From positions 186,001 to 250,000 of the forward strand of contig DAIOGK010000002.1 in NCBI GenBank assembly GCA_036745275.1: a stretch of DNA of 64,000 bases, in the 5' to 3' direction. Below the pieces are notes generated by a model. It worked only from the letters and a program-made list of their open reading frames with translations, searched no databases and was not told where the DNA came from. The stretch is from JAIUNP01 sp020161975. GTDB taxonomy: Bacteria; Pseudomonadota; Alphaproteobacteria; Rhizobiales; Beijerinckiaceae. The position numbers and the translations under genes were made by a program. Positions 17,636-26,332 of the stretch are shown here, in pieces. Position 1 is the first letter of the stretch, and each line of letters opens with the position of its first letter.

Positions 17636-20436
17636 CCAAACCCGCCACCCAGCGCAAATCTGCCGCCTTCCTGCCGCCGGAGGGGAAGTCCTTCTGGCCT
17701 GCCGATGCCGGACATCTCTTCGAACAGGCACTCGATGCCATTCCCGAAGGCGCAACCGCGGATGTTGTCCGCACCGAGATCGTCCGCTGGGGCAAATCCG
17801 TGCTGGCCACGGCGCGGGATCAGGCAAAGTCCATCCTCGAAACGCGGGGCGGCATGGCCTGCGCCCAGTCGCTGTCGGACGCGCAGGATGCGATCATCCG
17901 CGCGCTGTTCCGCTTCGTGACAACGCGCATGTATCCCTTGTCCAATCCCACGGCGGGCGAGCGGATTACCGTCTGCGCTGTTGGCGGCTATGGCCGTCGC
18001 ACGCTGGCGCCGGGGTCTGACATCGACATTCTGTTCCTGTTTGCGCATTCCACGCCCTGGGGCGAGAGCATTGCCGAGGCGATGCTTTATCCGCTGTGGG
18101 ATCTTGGCCTGAAGGTGGGCCACGCCACGCGCACGGTCGATGAGTGTATCAAGGCGGCGCAGGGCGACATGACCGTGCGCACGGCCCTGCTGGAAGCCCG
18201 CCCCATCATCGGTGACGAGGCACTCTTTGTCGAGTTCCAGACGCGGTTTGACAAGGATGTTGTGACCGGGACTGCGGCAGAATTTGTGCAGGCAAAGCTC
18301 GCCGAACGCGAGGCGCGGGTCGAGCGGGCAGGCTCATCACGCTATCTCGTCGAGCCGAATGTGAAGGAAGGCAAGGGCGGACTTCGCGACCTTCAGACCC
18401 TGTTCTGGATTGCGCAATACACCTACCGGGTTCGCGAGCGCGACCAGCTTGTCGAGGCTGGCCTGTTCACAAGGCGGGAACTCGAACTGTTCAAGCGCTG
18501 CGAGGAATTTCTCTGGCGCGTGCGCTGCCACATGCATTTTGCCACCGGGCGGGCGGAGGAGCGGCTGAATTTCGAGCTTCAGCGCATCGTTGCCGAGAGA
18601 CTGAACTACCGTGCGCGCGGCGCGCTGCGCCCGGTCGAGCGCTTCATGAAGCACTATTTTCTGGTTGCCAAGGACGTGGGGGACCTTACCGCCATCGTCA
18701 CCGCGGCAGTTGAGGTGGAAGAGACAAGACCAACAGCCCTGCTCGACCGTGTGATCAGCAAGCTGCGCCGGCGCCGGGCCCTGTCAGGCACGAAGGACTT
18801 TCTGGTCGACAACGGGCGCATCACGGTGACCGAGGATGACGTGTTCCAGAAGGATCCGGTCAATTTTCTCAGGCTTTATTGGTATTCCGACAAGTACCAG
18901 TTGCCCGTTCACCCCGATGCGACGCGCCTGATCACCCTGTCTTTGGGCCGGATTGATGCGCGCCTGCGCGAGGATCGCGAGGCGAACCGTCTGTTTCTGG
19001 ACATTCTGACCTCGCGGAACAACCCGGAAAGCGTGCTGCGGCGGATGCACGCCTCAGGCGTACTGGGCCGCTTCATTCCTGATTTTGCCCGCATCAACGC
19101 GATGATGCAGTTCTCGATGTATCACCACTATACGGTGGACGAGCACACGCTGCGCGCAATCGGCATCCTGTCCGAGATCGAACAGGGCAAGATGCGGGAA
19201 GCCCATCCGGTTGCCCATGACCTGATCCTGCGCCTGTCAAACCGAACCGTGCTCTATGTCGCCCTGTTCCTGCACGACATCGGCAAGGGTCGCGACGAAC
19301 CGCACGAAATTGTCGGCGAGGCGATTGCCCGCGATCTCTGCCCGCGCTTCGGCATGTCGAAGGCGGACACCGAGACCGTGGCCTGGCTGGTGCGCCACCA
19401 TCTCGACATGTCACAGACCGCGCAGAGCCGCGACATTTCCGACCCGCGCACCATCGCGAATTTCGCGGAAATCGTACAGACCATCGAGCGGCTCAGGTTG
19501 CTGATCATCCTGACCATCTGCGACATCCGCGCGGTCGGGCCCGGCGTCTGGAATGGATGGAAGGGCCAGCTCCTGCGCGCGCTTTATTGGGAAACCGAAA
19601 CCCAGCTTGCCGGTGGGCATACCGCCAGCGAGCGTGATGGCCGGGTGCAGGAGGCGAAGGCAAAGCTGCGGGCGGAGCTCAAGGACTGGAGCGATGAGGC
19701 CTTCGCCGACTACGCCCAGCGCCACAATGCCGGCTACTGGTCGCGTGTCGATTTCGAGCGGCAGGTCCGCCACGCGCGAATGCTGGAGAAGGTTGACCGC
19801 TCCGGCCAGCGGTTTCAGACCGATATTGCCACCAACGCCTTCCAGGGCGTCACCGAAGTCACGGTCTTTGCCATCGACCACCCCCGGCTTCTTGCCATCG
19901 TCACCGGTGCCTGCGCTGCAGCGGGCGCTAATATCGCCGAAGCGCAGATCTTCACGACATCGGACGGCATGGCGCTCGATTCGATCTTCATTTCCCGGGC
20001 CTTTGACCGGGACGAGGACGAATTGCGCCGCGCCGAACGGGTGGCGGACCACATCATCAAGGCGCTGAAAGGCGAGATCCGCCTGCCTGATGTGGTCGCC
20101 TCGCGGGCCGCGATGGCGCGGCGCAACACGACCTTCGTCGTTTCGCCGCATGTCTCGATCGACAACAAACTCTCGGCCAAGAGCACGGTCGTCGAGGTGA
20201 CCGGGCTCGACCGTCCGGGCCTGCTTTATGAGCTGACGACCGAGTTTGGGAAGATGAACCTGAACATCATCTCAGCCCGCATCGTCACGTACGGGGAAAA
20301 GGCCGTCGACGTTTTCTACGTCACCGATCTGATGGGCGGAAAGATCGATCAGACCAGCCGGCAGGCTCTGATCGCCCGCAGCCTGCTGGAAGTGCTCGAG
20401 CCGCCTGCCATCACGAGCGAGCCATCCACCCCTTGA
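17632..20436 (+). CDS. glnD: Bifunctional PII uridylyltransferase / uridylyl-removing enzyme
   Basis: 934-aa nitrogen sensor that adds UMP to PII proteins (GlnB/GlnK) when glutamine is low and removes it when glutamine is high. Domain order is standard: nucleotidyltransferase with GGYGRR (residues 118-123) and S129-D-I-D132; linker region GlnD_UR_UTase; HD phosphohydrolase with FLHDIGKGRDEPHE (H548, D549); and two C-terminal ACT domains (EVTVFAIDHPRLLAIVTGAC and VEVTGLDRPGLLYELTTEF) that sense glutamine. It starts at GTG 17632 inside the gshB stop (GTGA). No missing key residues. Confidence 0.97.
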   Translation: MTKPATQRKSAAFLPPEGKSFWPADAGHLFEQALDAIPEGATADVVRTEIVRWGKSVLATARDQAKSILETRGGMACAQSLSDAQDAIIRALFRFVTTRMYPLSNPTAGERITVCAVGGYGRRTLAPGSDIDILFLFAHSTPWGESIAEAMLYPLWDLGLKVGHATRTVDECIKAAQGDMTVRTALLEARPIIGDEALFVEFQTRFDKDVVTGTAAEFVQAKLAEREARVERAGSSRYLVEPNVKEGKGGLRDLQTLFWIAQYTYRVRERDQLVEAGLFTRRELELFKRCEEFLWRVRCHMHFATGRAEERLNFELQRIVAERLNYRARGALRPVERFMKHYFLVAKDVGDLTAIVTAAVEVEETRPTALLDRVISKLRRRRALSGTKDFLVDNGRITVTEDDVFQKDPVNFLRLYWYSDKYQLPVHPDATRLITLSLGRIDARLREDREANRLFLDILTSRNNPESVLRRMHASGVLGRFIPDFARINAMMQFSMYHHYTVDEHTLRAIGILSEIEQGKMREAHPVAHDLILRLSNRTVLYVALFLHDIGKGRDEPHEIVGEAIARDLCPRFGMSKADTETVAWLVRHHLDMSQTAQSRDISDPRTIANFAEIVQTIERLRLLIILTICDIRAVGPGVWNGWKGQLLRALYWETETQLAGGHTASERDGRVQEAKAKLRAELKDWSDEAFADYAQRHNAGYWSRVDFERQVRHARMLEKVDRSGQRFQTDIATNAFQGVTEVTVFAIDHPRLLAIVTGACAAAGANIAEAQIFTTSDGMALDSIFISRAFDRDEDELRRAERVADHIIKALKGEIRLPDVVASRAAMARRNTTFVVSPHVSIDNKLSAKSTVVEVTGLDRPGLLYELTTEFGKMNLNIISARIVTYGEKAVDVFYVTDLMGGKIDQTSRQALIARSLLEVLEPPAITSEPSTP

Positions 20437-20460
20437 TTTTCGCAGGTCGCGCCGCGATAT
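20432..20460 (+). promoter_or_regulatory. Possible RpoH-type promoter of grpE
   Basis: CTTGATT (20432-20438), which includes the glnD stop codon, is followed after 16 bp by CGATAT (20455-20460), about 40 bp before the grpE GTG. It resembles alphaproteobacterial heat-shock (sigma-32) promoters (CTTG- and a T/A-rich -10). No CIRCE inverted repeat is seen in this gap. By-eye match only. Confidence 0.28.
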
Positions 20461-20501
20461 CCGTCTGAGCGCTGTATTGATGAAAGAAGGTTGCCTGTCC
20501 C

Positions 20502-21074
20502 GTGTCGAAAAATGACCAGACTCCGCCCGTTTCCGGCGAAAACACCGATATCCCGCTGCCCGAGATCGAAACACCGGTCGATCCTGTCGCGACGCTGGAA
20601 GCGGAGAAGGCAGATCTGAAGGACAAGCTCCTGCGCACGCTCGCCGAAATGGAGAACCTGCGCCGCCGGACCGAGCGCGATGTCGCTGATGCGCGAACCT
20701 ATGGCGTCACCAGTTTTGCCCGCGACATGCTGACTGTTGCAGACAACCTGCGCCGCGCGCTCGACAGCCTGCCCGCCGAGGTGCGCGAACAGTCTGGTGA
20801 TGCGGTCAAAGCGCTGGTGGACGGCGTCGAATTGACCGAACGGGATTTTCTGAAAACGCTGGAACGCCATGGCGTGAAGAAACGCGAACCGGTTGGCGAG
20901 AAGTTCAACCCCAATCTCGATCAGGCGATGTTCGAGATTCCGGACGAGACAAAGCCTGCCGGAACCGTCGTTCAGGTCGTACAGGCCGGTTATGTCATCG
21001 GCGATCGTGTGCTCCGTCCCTCGATGGTTGGTGTTTCGAAGGGCGGCCCCAAAGCCGAACCGACCAAACACTGA
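20502..21074 (+). CDS. grpE: Nucleotide exchange factor GrpE
   Basis: 190-aa GrpE, which releases ADP from DnaK in the Hsp70 cycle and acts as a thermosensor. It has the acidic variable N-terminus, the long coiled coil (ATLEAEKADLKDKLLRTLAEMENLRRRTERD) and the C-terminal beta domain with FNPNLDQAMFEIPDE and VQAGYVIGDRVLRPSMVGVSKG. The start is GTG 20502 with AAGAAGG upstream; the nearby ATG at 20512 is out of frame. It lies alone between glnD and a cytochrome gene. Confidence 0.95.
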   Translation: MSKNDQTPPVSGENTDIPLPEIETPVDPVATLEAEKADLKDKLLRTLAEMENLRRRTERDVADARTYGVTSFARDMLTVADNLRRALDSLPAEVREQSGDAVKALVDGVELTERDFLKTLERHGVKKREPVGEKFNPNLDQAMFEIPDETKPAGTVVQVVQAGYVIGDRVLRPSMVGVSKGGPKAEPTKH

Positions 21075-21240
21075 TCGCCTTTCCTTCCGAGATCGGCAGA
21101 TGCCGGCAGCGCGCTGCATCCGGAGCGATGCGGCGCGCCCTCATTTTCGGACGGCGCATCATTTAATTTAGTTTCACTGGAACCGGACGCGAACGGCTGC
21201 GTTCTCCACCTGCGGGCGCTTGAAAGTTCCAACCTGGGCG

Positions 21241-21324
21241 ATGACCTTGTTCACGGTCGTTGCGATCACGATTGGCGTTTTTGAGATTCTCCGGGTTACT
21301 TTTCTTGAAATGGTGCTGCTTTGA
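21241..21324 (+). CDS. Putative 27-residue hydrophobic leader peptide
   Basis: A short frame from ATG 21241 encodes MTLFTVVAITIGVFEILRVT and seven more residues (ending MVLL), a plausible single transmembrane helix. Its TGA at 21322-21324 overlaps the TTG start codon of the cytochrome c gene (TTGA), the same geometry used by coupled genes elsewhere in this window. The ribosome site upstream (CTGGGCG) is weak. It could be a translation-coupling leader or chance; no homologue is claimed. Confidence 0.25.
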   Translation: MTLFTVVAITIGVFEILRVTFLEMVLL

Positions 21325-22619
21325 AGAAAATTATCGCTTCGGTCGGTGGTTTGGCTGCTGTTGCAGCGGCAGCATTCGGTCTCTACGCCTATCACGGCGA
21401 GATCGGCCCGCGGGATGCGAGAGAAAAACCGGCTTTCGATTCAGCCGTTGTCGCCAAGGGGCGCGAGCTTGCTGCTGCGGGGTTTTGCGCCGAGTGTCAT
21501 ACACAGCCGGGGCAGGCCCCTTATGCCGGAAATTATCCGCTCGATACCGGGTTTGGCATCATTTATGGCTCAAATCTGACACCTGATCCCGAGACCGGGA
21601 TCGGGTTGTGGACAGAAGCGGCGTTCAACCGGGCCCTGAAGCAGGGCGTCGATCGGAAGGGGCGCAATCTCTTTCCGGCGTTCCCCTACGATCACTTCAC
21701 CAAGATGACCGATGAGGACGTTCGCGCGGTCTATGCCTATCTGATGAGCGAGGTGAAGCCCGTCCGCAATCAGGTGAAGGACTCGACCATCCCCTTCCCG
21801 CTGAACATTCGCTGGCTGCAATCGGGCTGGAAGCTGCTGTTTGTCGATTTCGGCACCTATCAGCCGGACAAGGGTAAATCCGACCTCTGGAACCGCGGCG
21901 CCTACCTCGTCGAGGGTGTCTCCCACTGCGGGGCCTGCCACACGCCGCGCAACCTGCTGGGCGGGGAAGAAAAGAGCCGGCAGTTCGAGGGCGCAGTCAT
22001 CGACAAGTGGATTGCTCCGGCGTTGACCTCGGCGAATGCTTCGGTGGTGCCGTGGACCGCCAAGGACCTCAGCGGCTATCTCAAATCCGGCGTCTCGCAG
22101 TATCATGGCGTCTCGGTCGGTCCCATGGGGCCCGTTGTCCATGCCGGACTGCGCAAACTGCCTGACCGGGATGTTGAGGCCATTGGCGTCTATCTTGCCG
22201 ACAAACTCAAGACGCCGGACTTCGACCCGGCGAAGAACCCTCTGGTGCAGGCCTCGCTTGCCACGGGCAGAACCGATCGGACCTACCGGGATGACGAAGG
22301 TAAACGACTTTATGTCACCGCCTGCGCGTCCTGCCATTACAACGTCAAGGAAGTACTGCCGGCCCGGCCCGACCTTGCCATCAATTCTGCAACCCGGATC
22401 TCGGCGCCCGACAATCTCATCCAGGTCATTCTCAACGGCGTCGTCAGCGACGATGGTATTCAGGGCGTGGTGATGCCTCGCTTCCGGGATGCGTTGAGCG
22501 ACCAGGAAATCGCAGCCATCGTCAACTATCTGCGCGGCCAGCGCGCACAGCTCAAACCCTGGGATGATGTCGAACGGAAGGTCGGCGAAATCCGCAAAGC
22601 AACAACGACCAGGCATTGA
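21321..22619 (+). CDS. Triheme c-type cytochrome, electron acceptor of the molybdenum hydroxylase
   Basis: 432-aa exported cytochrome with three CxxCH sites: C56-C59-H60 (CAECH), C203-C206-H207 (CGACH) and C335-C338-H339 (CASCH). The N-terminus is a signal/anchor (KKIIASVGGLAAVAAAAFGL). The domain layout matches cytochrome subunits of membrane-bound alcohol/aldehyde dehydrogenases and nicotinate dehydrogenase, which pass electrons to the quinol oxidase chain. The start is TTG 21321; no in-frame ATG or GTG gives an intact signal peptide. It precedes the [2Fe-2S] and Mo subunits on the same strand, so it probably takes their electrons in the periplasm. The substrate is unknown. Confidence 0.9.
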   Translation: MKKIIASVGGLAAVAAAAFGLYAYHGEIGPRDAREKPAFDSAVVAKGRELAAAGFCAECHTQPGQAPYAGNYPLDTGFGIIYGSNLTPDPETGIGLWTEAAFNRALKQGVDRKGRNLFPAFPYDHFTKMTDEDVRAVYAYLMSEVKPVRNQVKDSTIPFPLNIRWLQSGWKLLFVDFGTYQPDKGKSDLWNRGAYLVEGVSHCGACHTPRNLLGGEEKSRQFEGAVIDKWIAPALTSANASVVPWTAKDLSGYLKSGVSQYHGVSVGPMGPVVHAGLRKLPDRDVEAIGVYLADKLKTPDFDPAKNPLVQASLATGRTDRTYRDDEGKRLYVTACASCHYNVKEVLPARPDLAINSATRISAPDNLIQVILNGVVSDDGIQGVVMPRFRDALSDQEIAAIVNYLRGQRAQLKPWDDVERKVGEIRKATTTRH

Positions 22620-22695
22620 TAACGCTTGTTATGCCGCGTTTTTCGGCGCGGTCAGTCTCGCCGTAAACCGCCCAACCGAAAAGGGATGTGCGATC

Positions 22696-23166
22696 GTGAT
22701 CACATTCAAGCTCAATGGCCAGGATGTCTCGGTTGACGTCGATGGCGACACACCGCTGCTGTGGGTCATTCGCGACGAACTCGGCCTGACTGGCACGAAA
22801 TTCGGCTGCGGCATCGGCATGTGCGGTGCCTGTACGGTGCATGTCGGTGGGCGGGCGACGCGCTCCTGCGCAACTCCAGCCAGCTATGTCAGCGGCGCCG
22901 AGGTCGTCACCATCGAGGGACTCGACCCCAAGGGCGCCCACCCGCTGCAGACCGCCTGGAGCGAACTCAACGTGCCCCAGTGCGGCTACTGCCAGTCCGG
23001 TCAGATCATGCAGGCGGCGGCGCTGCTCAAGGACATTCCGGACCCGACCGACGACGATATCGACGCGGTGATGACGGGCAATCTCTGCCGCTGCATGACC
23101 TATATCCGGATCAGGGACGCCGTTCGCAAAGCTGCGGCGACGATGAAGGGGGCGAAGAATGGCTGA
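22696..23166 (+). CDS. (2Fe-2S)-binding subunit of xanthine oxidase-family molybdenum hydroxylase (IorA-like)
   Basis: 156-aa small subunit. The plant-type ferredoxin cluster is bound by C38, C43, C46 and C58 (CGIGMCGAC...C) and the second cluster by C96-x2-C99 and C131-x-C133 (CGYC ... CRC). This pattern is that of isoquinoline 1-oxidoreductase alpha and related aldehyde dehydrogenases. I chose GTG 22696, with AAGGGA upstream and MITFKLNG as the conserved start; a longer frame reaches back into the cytochrome gene. It overlaps the Mo subunit by 8 bp. It has no signal peptide, so export as a complex with the Tat-signal-bearing large subunit is likely. Confidence 0.93.
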   Translation: MITFKLNGQDVSVDVDGDTPLLWVIRDELGLTGTKFGCGIGMCGACTVHVGGRATRSCATPASYVSGAEVVTIEGLDPKGAHPLQTAWSELNVPQCGYCQSGQIMQAAALLKDIPDPTDDDIDAVMTGNLCRCMTYIRIRDAVRKAAATMKGAKNG

Positions 23167-25483
23167 CGATCTCCGCAAATCTCCGCGCTCCGCCGTCGCC
23201 TTGCCTCGGGCAAGCCGGCGGGGGTTTCTGGTTGCGATGGCCAGCACCGTCGCCATGTTCGGCTTTCCGCTGGGCGCGGACGCAGCGATTGCGCCGGGTG
23301 AGCCGGGTGAACGGCCCATCACGCCCAATGGCAAGATGTTCGAGCCGACGATATGGTACTGGATCGACCAGGCCGGGCGGATCAATGTCCATGTGATCAA
23401 TGCTGAGATCGGCCAGCACATCGGCACCGCGACGGCGCGGATTCTCGCCGATGAGCTTGATGCCGACTGGAAGGACATTCATATCGAGCATGTCGATGTG
23501 GCACCCAAGTGGGGCAACATGGTCACGGGTGGCAGCATGTCGGTTTGGGGGGCCTGGCCTCGCTACCGGCAGGCGGGTGCAGCCGGCCGCGTCGCGCTGA
23601 TCGAGGCTGCGGCAAAGCTCTGGGGTGTCGCCCCCGAAAGCTGCCAGACCCGCAACAGCATGGTCACGAGCGGAACCCATTCCATCAGCTATGGCGAACT
23701 TGTCGCTTCCGGGCTTTCGCGCAGCTTCACCGATGCGGAGCTGAAGGCATTGCCTTTGAAGCCTGTCTCCGACCTGCGGCTCGTCGGTCGGAACGTCGTT
23801 GAACTCGATGTTCCCGACAAGACCGATGGCAAGGCGCTGTTCGGCATCGACGCCAAGGTCGAGGGCATGGTCTATGGCGTTCCGTTGCTCCCGCCGACCC
23901 GGCTTGGTTCGTCCGTCGTCTCCATTGATGACAGCGTCGCAAAGGGGATGAAGGGCTATATCCGCACCGTCGATCTCAAGGATCCGACCGGAATCGTGCC
24001 GGGCGTCGTTGTGGTGATCGGCCAATCGCTGATGGCCGCGAAATGGGCCTCCGAAAAGGTCAAGGTCACGTGGACGGCTGGCCCCACCGCCGCGTTGACC
24101 GAGCAGCAGATGCTGGACCGCGCAAGGGCGCTGATCAGAGATGCGGGCGTTGGCACGATTCTTGACACGGGCGATACGGAAACCGCGCCGATCTTTGCCA
24201 AGGCGGCCGAAACTCTCGAAGCGGAATACACCTGCGCCAGCGTGCTGCATTTCCAGCTTGAACCGGTCAATGCAACGGCGCTGCGCAACACGAGCGGAAC
24301 GTGGGAAGTCCACACCGGCACCCAGTGGCCATCGCTGATCCTGCCGGCGCTGGAGCAGGCCGTGGGGGCGAAGTCCGGCGAGGTTGAAATCAAGAGCTAT
24401 CTGTGCGGCGGCGGCTTCGGGCGGCGCCTTAACGGCGACTATGCCGTCGTCGGCCTTCTCGCCAGCAAGGCGATGGATGGAAAGCCGGTGAAGGTGGTCT
24501 TTTTCCGCGAGGAGGATGCGCTTTTCGACAGCTTCCGTTCCCCCAGCGTCCAGCGTCTGCGCATGGCCTTCGACAAGGGCAAGCAGGTCCTGGCGATGGA
24601 CCATGACGCTGCCGCCGGCTGGACGATGGAGGCCATGGGCTTGGGCGCAGGCATGACCAAGGGGAAAGACGGCAGGACGTTTGACCCCAACAGCATCGAT
24701 GGCGCTGACCATTACTACAGTGTCGGGCCGCACAAGGTCCGGGCGATTTCACTTGATCTTGCAAACCAGCTGCGGATCGGTTTTCTGCGCTCGGTCGGGC
24801 CGGGCTGGACGAATTTTGCGCTGGAATCCTTCATGGACGAAGCAGCGCACAAGGTCGGGGTTGATCCTGTGCAGTTCCGGCTTGCCCATCTGAAGCCCGA
24901 AGGACGCAACGCCGGGTCGCTGCCGAGTTCGGTGGGCGGCGCCGCACGACAGGCGCATGTGCTTAAACGCGTTGTCGAACTCTCCGGCTATGGCAAGCAG
25001 GAGGCTCCGGGCAAGGATTCCGCCATCGGCATTGCCACCACCTATGGGCAAAATCGTCTGTCGCCAACCTGGATCGCCTGTGCGGCCAAGGTGCATGTCG
25101 AGCGGAAGAGCGGCACCATCACCGTGCAGAAGCTCTGGATTGTCGTCGACTGCGGGGTTGTTATCGATCCCGATGGTTCGCTGGCGCAAATTCAGGGTGG
25201 CGCGCTCTGGGGCGTATCGCTGGCAGTGCTTGAGGGCACGACTATCGAGAACGGACGCCCGCGAGACCGCAACCTTGGCACCTACAAGCCATTACGCATG
25301 ATCGACACCCCCGAACTCGCGATCGAGTTTGTCAAAAGCACCGCCGCGCCGGTCGGGCTGGGCGAGCCGGGCGTTACTGTGGTGGCACCGGCTATCGCGA
25401 ATGCGGTTTTCAATGCGGTCGGTGTGCGGGTCCGGCATTTGCCGATGACGCCCGACGTCGTCAAGAAAGCGCTGACGTCCTGA
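23159..25483 (+). CDS. Molybdopterin-binding subunit of isoquinoline 1-oxidoreductase-like hydroxylase
   Basis: 774-aa large subunit of the xanthine-oxidase superfamily, IorB type (Mo cofactor, two-halved architecture). A twin-arginine signal (S19-R-R-G-F-L24, then a hydrophobic stretch) indicates folded export to the periplasm. Recognisable parts include GGGFGRRLNGDY near the middle and the C-terminal GLGEPGVTVVAPAIANAVFNA with the catalytic-type Glu. It hydroxylates an N-heterocycle or an aldehyde with water as oxygen source; which one cannot be told. With the triheme cytochrome it forms an electron relay to the respiratory chain. No XdhC/MocA-type maturation gene is nearby. Confidence 0.92.
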   Translation: MADDLRKSPRSAVALPRASRRGFLVAMASTVAMFGFPLGADAAIAPGEPGERPITPNGKMFEPTIWYWIDQAGRINVHVINAEIGQHIGTATARILADELDADWKDIHIEHVDVAPKWGNMVTGGSMSVWGAWPRYRQAGAAGRVALIEAAAKLWGVAPESCQTRNSMVTSGTHSISYGELVASGLSRSFTDAELKALPLKPVSDLRLVGRNVVELDVPDKTDGKALFGIDAKVEGMVYGVPLLPPTRLGSSVVSIDDSVAKGMKGYIRTVDLKDPTGIVPGVVVVIGQSLMAAKWASEKVKVTWTAGPTAALTEQQMLDRARALIRDAGVGTILDTGDTETAPIFAKAAETLEAEYTCASVLHFQLEPVNATALRNTSGTWEVHTGTQWPSLILPALEQAVGAKSGEVEIKSYLCGGGFGRRLNGDYAVVGLLASKAMDGKPVKVVFFREEDALFDSFRSPSVQRLRMAFDKGKQVLAMDHDAAAGWTMEAMGLGAGMTKGKDGRTFDPNSIDGADHYYSVGPHKVRAISLDLANQLRIGFLRSVGPGWTNFALESFMDEAAHKVGVDPVQFRLAHLKPEGRNAGSLPSSVGGAARQAHVLKRVVELSGYGKQEAPGKDSAIGIATTYGQNRLSPTWIACAAKVHVERKSGTITVQKLWIVVDCGVVIDPDGSLAQIQGGALWGVSLAVLEGTTIENGRPRDRNLGTYKPLRMIDTPELAIEFVKSTAAPVGLGEPGVTVVAPAIANAVFNAVGVRVRHLPMTPDVVKKALTS

Positions 25484-25504
25484 ACGTCGCCGTTTCATCT
25501 CTCC

Positions 25505-25622
25505 AGAACGGGGCAATCGCTCCGTTCTTCTGCGGTACTTCGCCTGCAAAAGCAGGCCTGGCGCGATCCTGGGCAGCCGGTAGTCGTCAACTTATCAATC
25601 GCGGGGCCGGCGAACTCCGGCC
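25505..25622. terminator. Cluster of hairpins between convergent genes
   Basis: The 143-bp gap between the Mo-subunit gene (+) and the secretin-N-like gene (-) holds three perfect stems: AGAACGG/CCGTTCT at 25505-25528, GCCTGC-AAAA-GCAGGC at 25542-25557, and GGCCGG-CGAACT-CCGGCC at 25605-25622. None has a long T-run, but their position and number suggest two-way termination. Confidence 0.5.
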
Positions 25623-25626
25623 AGGA

Positions 25627-26112
25627 TCAGTTGGTGCGATCAACGCCGGCGTTCTTGATGCCGGAAGCGCGCTGCGTGGCCTGTGTAATCGCACGGTTGA
25701 AGTTGGCGTCTGCGTCACCGATCTGGAGCGACGGCCCGCAATCCGGACTGCACGAATAGGTCTCCTGGGTGCCGCCACGCAGAACGACCAGACGATCCTT
25801 GCGGGGGGCGGAGACGACAAGGCGGGACTCGGAAATGATGGCGCCCTTGTTGTCGAGAGCGATCATATTCGTGGTGCCGTAAAGCTTGCCGGTGATCACC
25901 ATCACGTTGTTGCGCTGGACCGAAACGTCGGCAATCAGTGGGTTGCCGATCACGATGGTGTCGGTGCCTTCCGGCACCTTCAGCAGCCGGGCATTGTCCA
26001 TCTCGACCTCGACGGAATCCATCGCTGACGCCGGTACGGGCGCCAAACCGGCAACCATCGCCAGCGTCGCCGCGGCCAGCATCCGCCTGATCGCCCATTG
26101 CCCGATACGCAT
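25627..26112 (-). CDS. Secreted protein with pilus-assembly / secretin N-terminal domain (CpaC-N-like)
   Basis: 161-aa exported protein: basic N-terminus, hydrophobic segment and a cleavage-like ASA before MDSVEVEMDNARLLKVPEG. The body matches the 'pilus formation protein N-terminal' domain (T2SS/T3SS pil_N) found at the start of the Flp-pilus secretin CpaC: VIGNPLIADVSVQRNNVMVITGKLYGTTNMIALD. The secretin channel domain itself is absent and no tad/cpa gene is near. The C-terminus has a CSPDC pair that could form a disulphide. ATG 26112 has GGAGG six bases upstream; an ATG 21 bp earlier is less likely. Function unknown; perhaps a periplasmic adaptor. Confidence 0.8.
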   Translation of the reverse strand: MRIGQWAIRRMLAAATLAMVAGLAPVPASAMDSVEVEMDNARLLKVPEGTDTIVIGNPLIADVSVQRNNVMVITGKLYGTTNMIALDNKGAIISESRLVVSAPRKDRLVVLRGGTQETYSCSPDCGPSLQIGDADANFNRAITQATQRASGIKNAGVDRTN

Positions 26113-26332
26113 TGATCGCCTCCGAAACGTCATGCCACAGGCATCCGGCCCATGGTTGTCCGCCCACGACCATGCAGAAACTTGGTGAACATTTCGCTAA
26201 GCGGGTGCGGGCCCGGTCATCCGGATGGCGCCTGCGAGCCAAATTCGCCAATTCGCCCAAAGGATTGGAGCGAATAACCGCCAATCTCATCAGGCCGCTC
26301 CCCTGGGGATGCCCAATCGCTGACACCTGCTT

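Noticed and set aside
20437..20501. CIRCE element before grpE
   Set aside because: No TTAGCACTC-N9-GAGTGCTAA-like inverted repeat is present here or in the hrcA region.
21174..21395. Minus-strand frame in the grpE-cytochrome gap with a plausible-looking end (KVIAQVGTFKRPQVENAAVRV)
   Set aside because: It overlaps the cytochrome start, has no ribosome site and no recognisable family; a gene remnant cannot be shown without a search.
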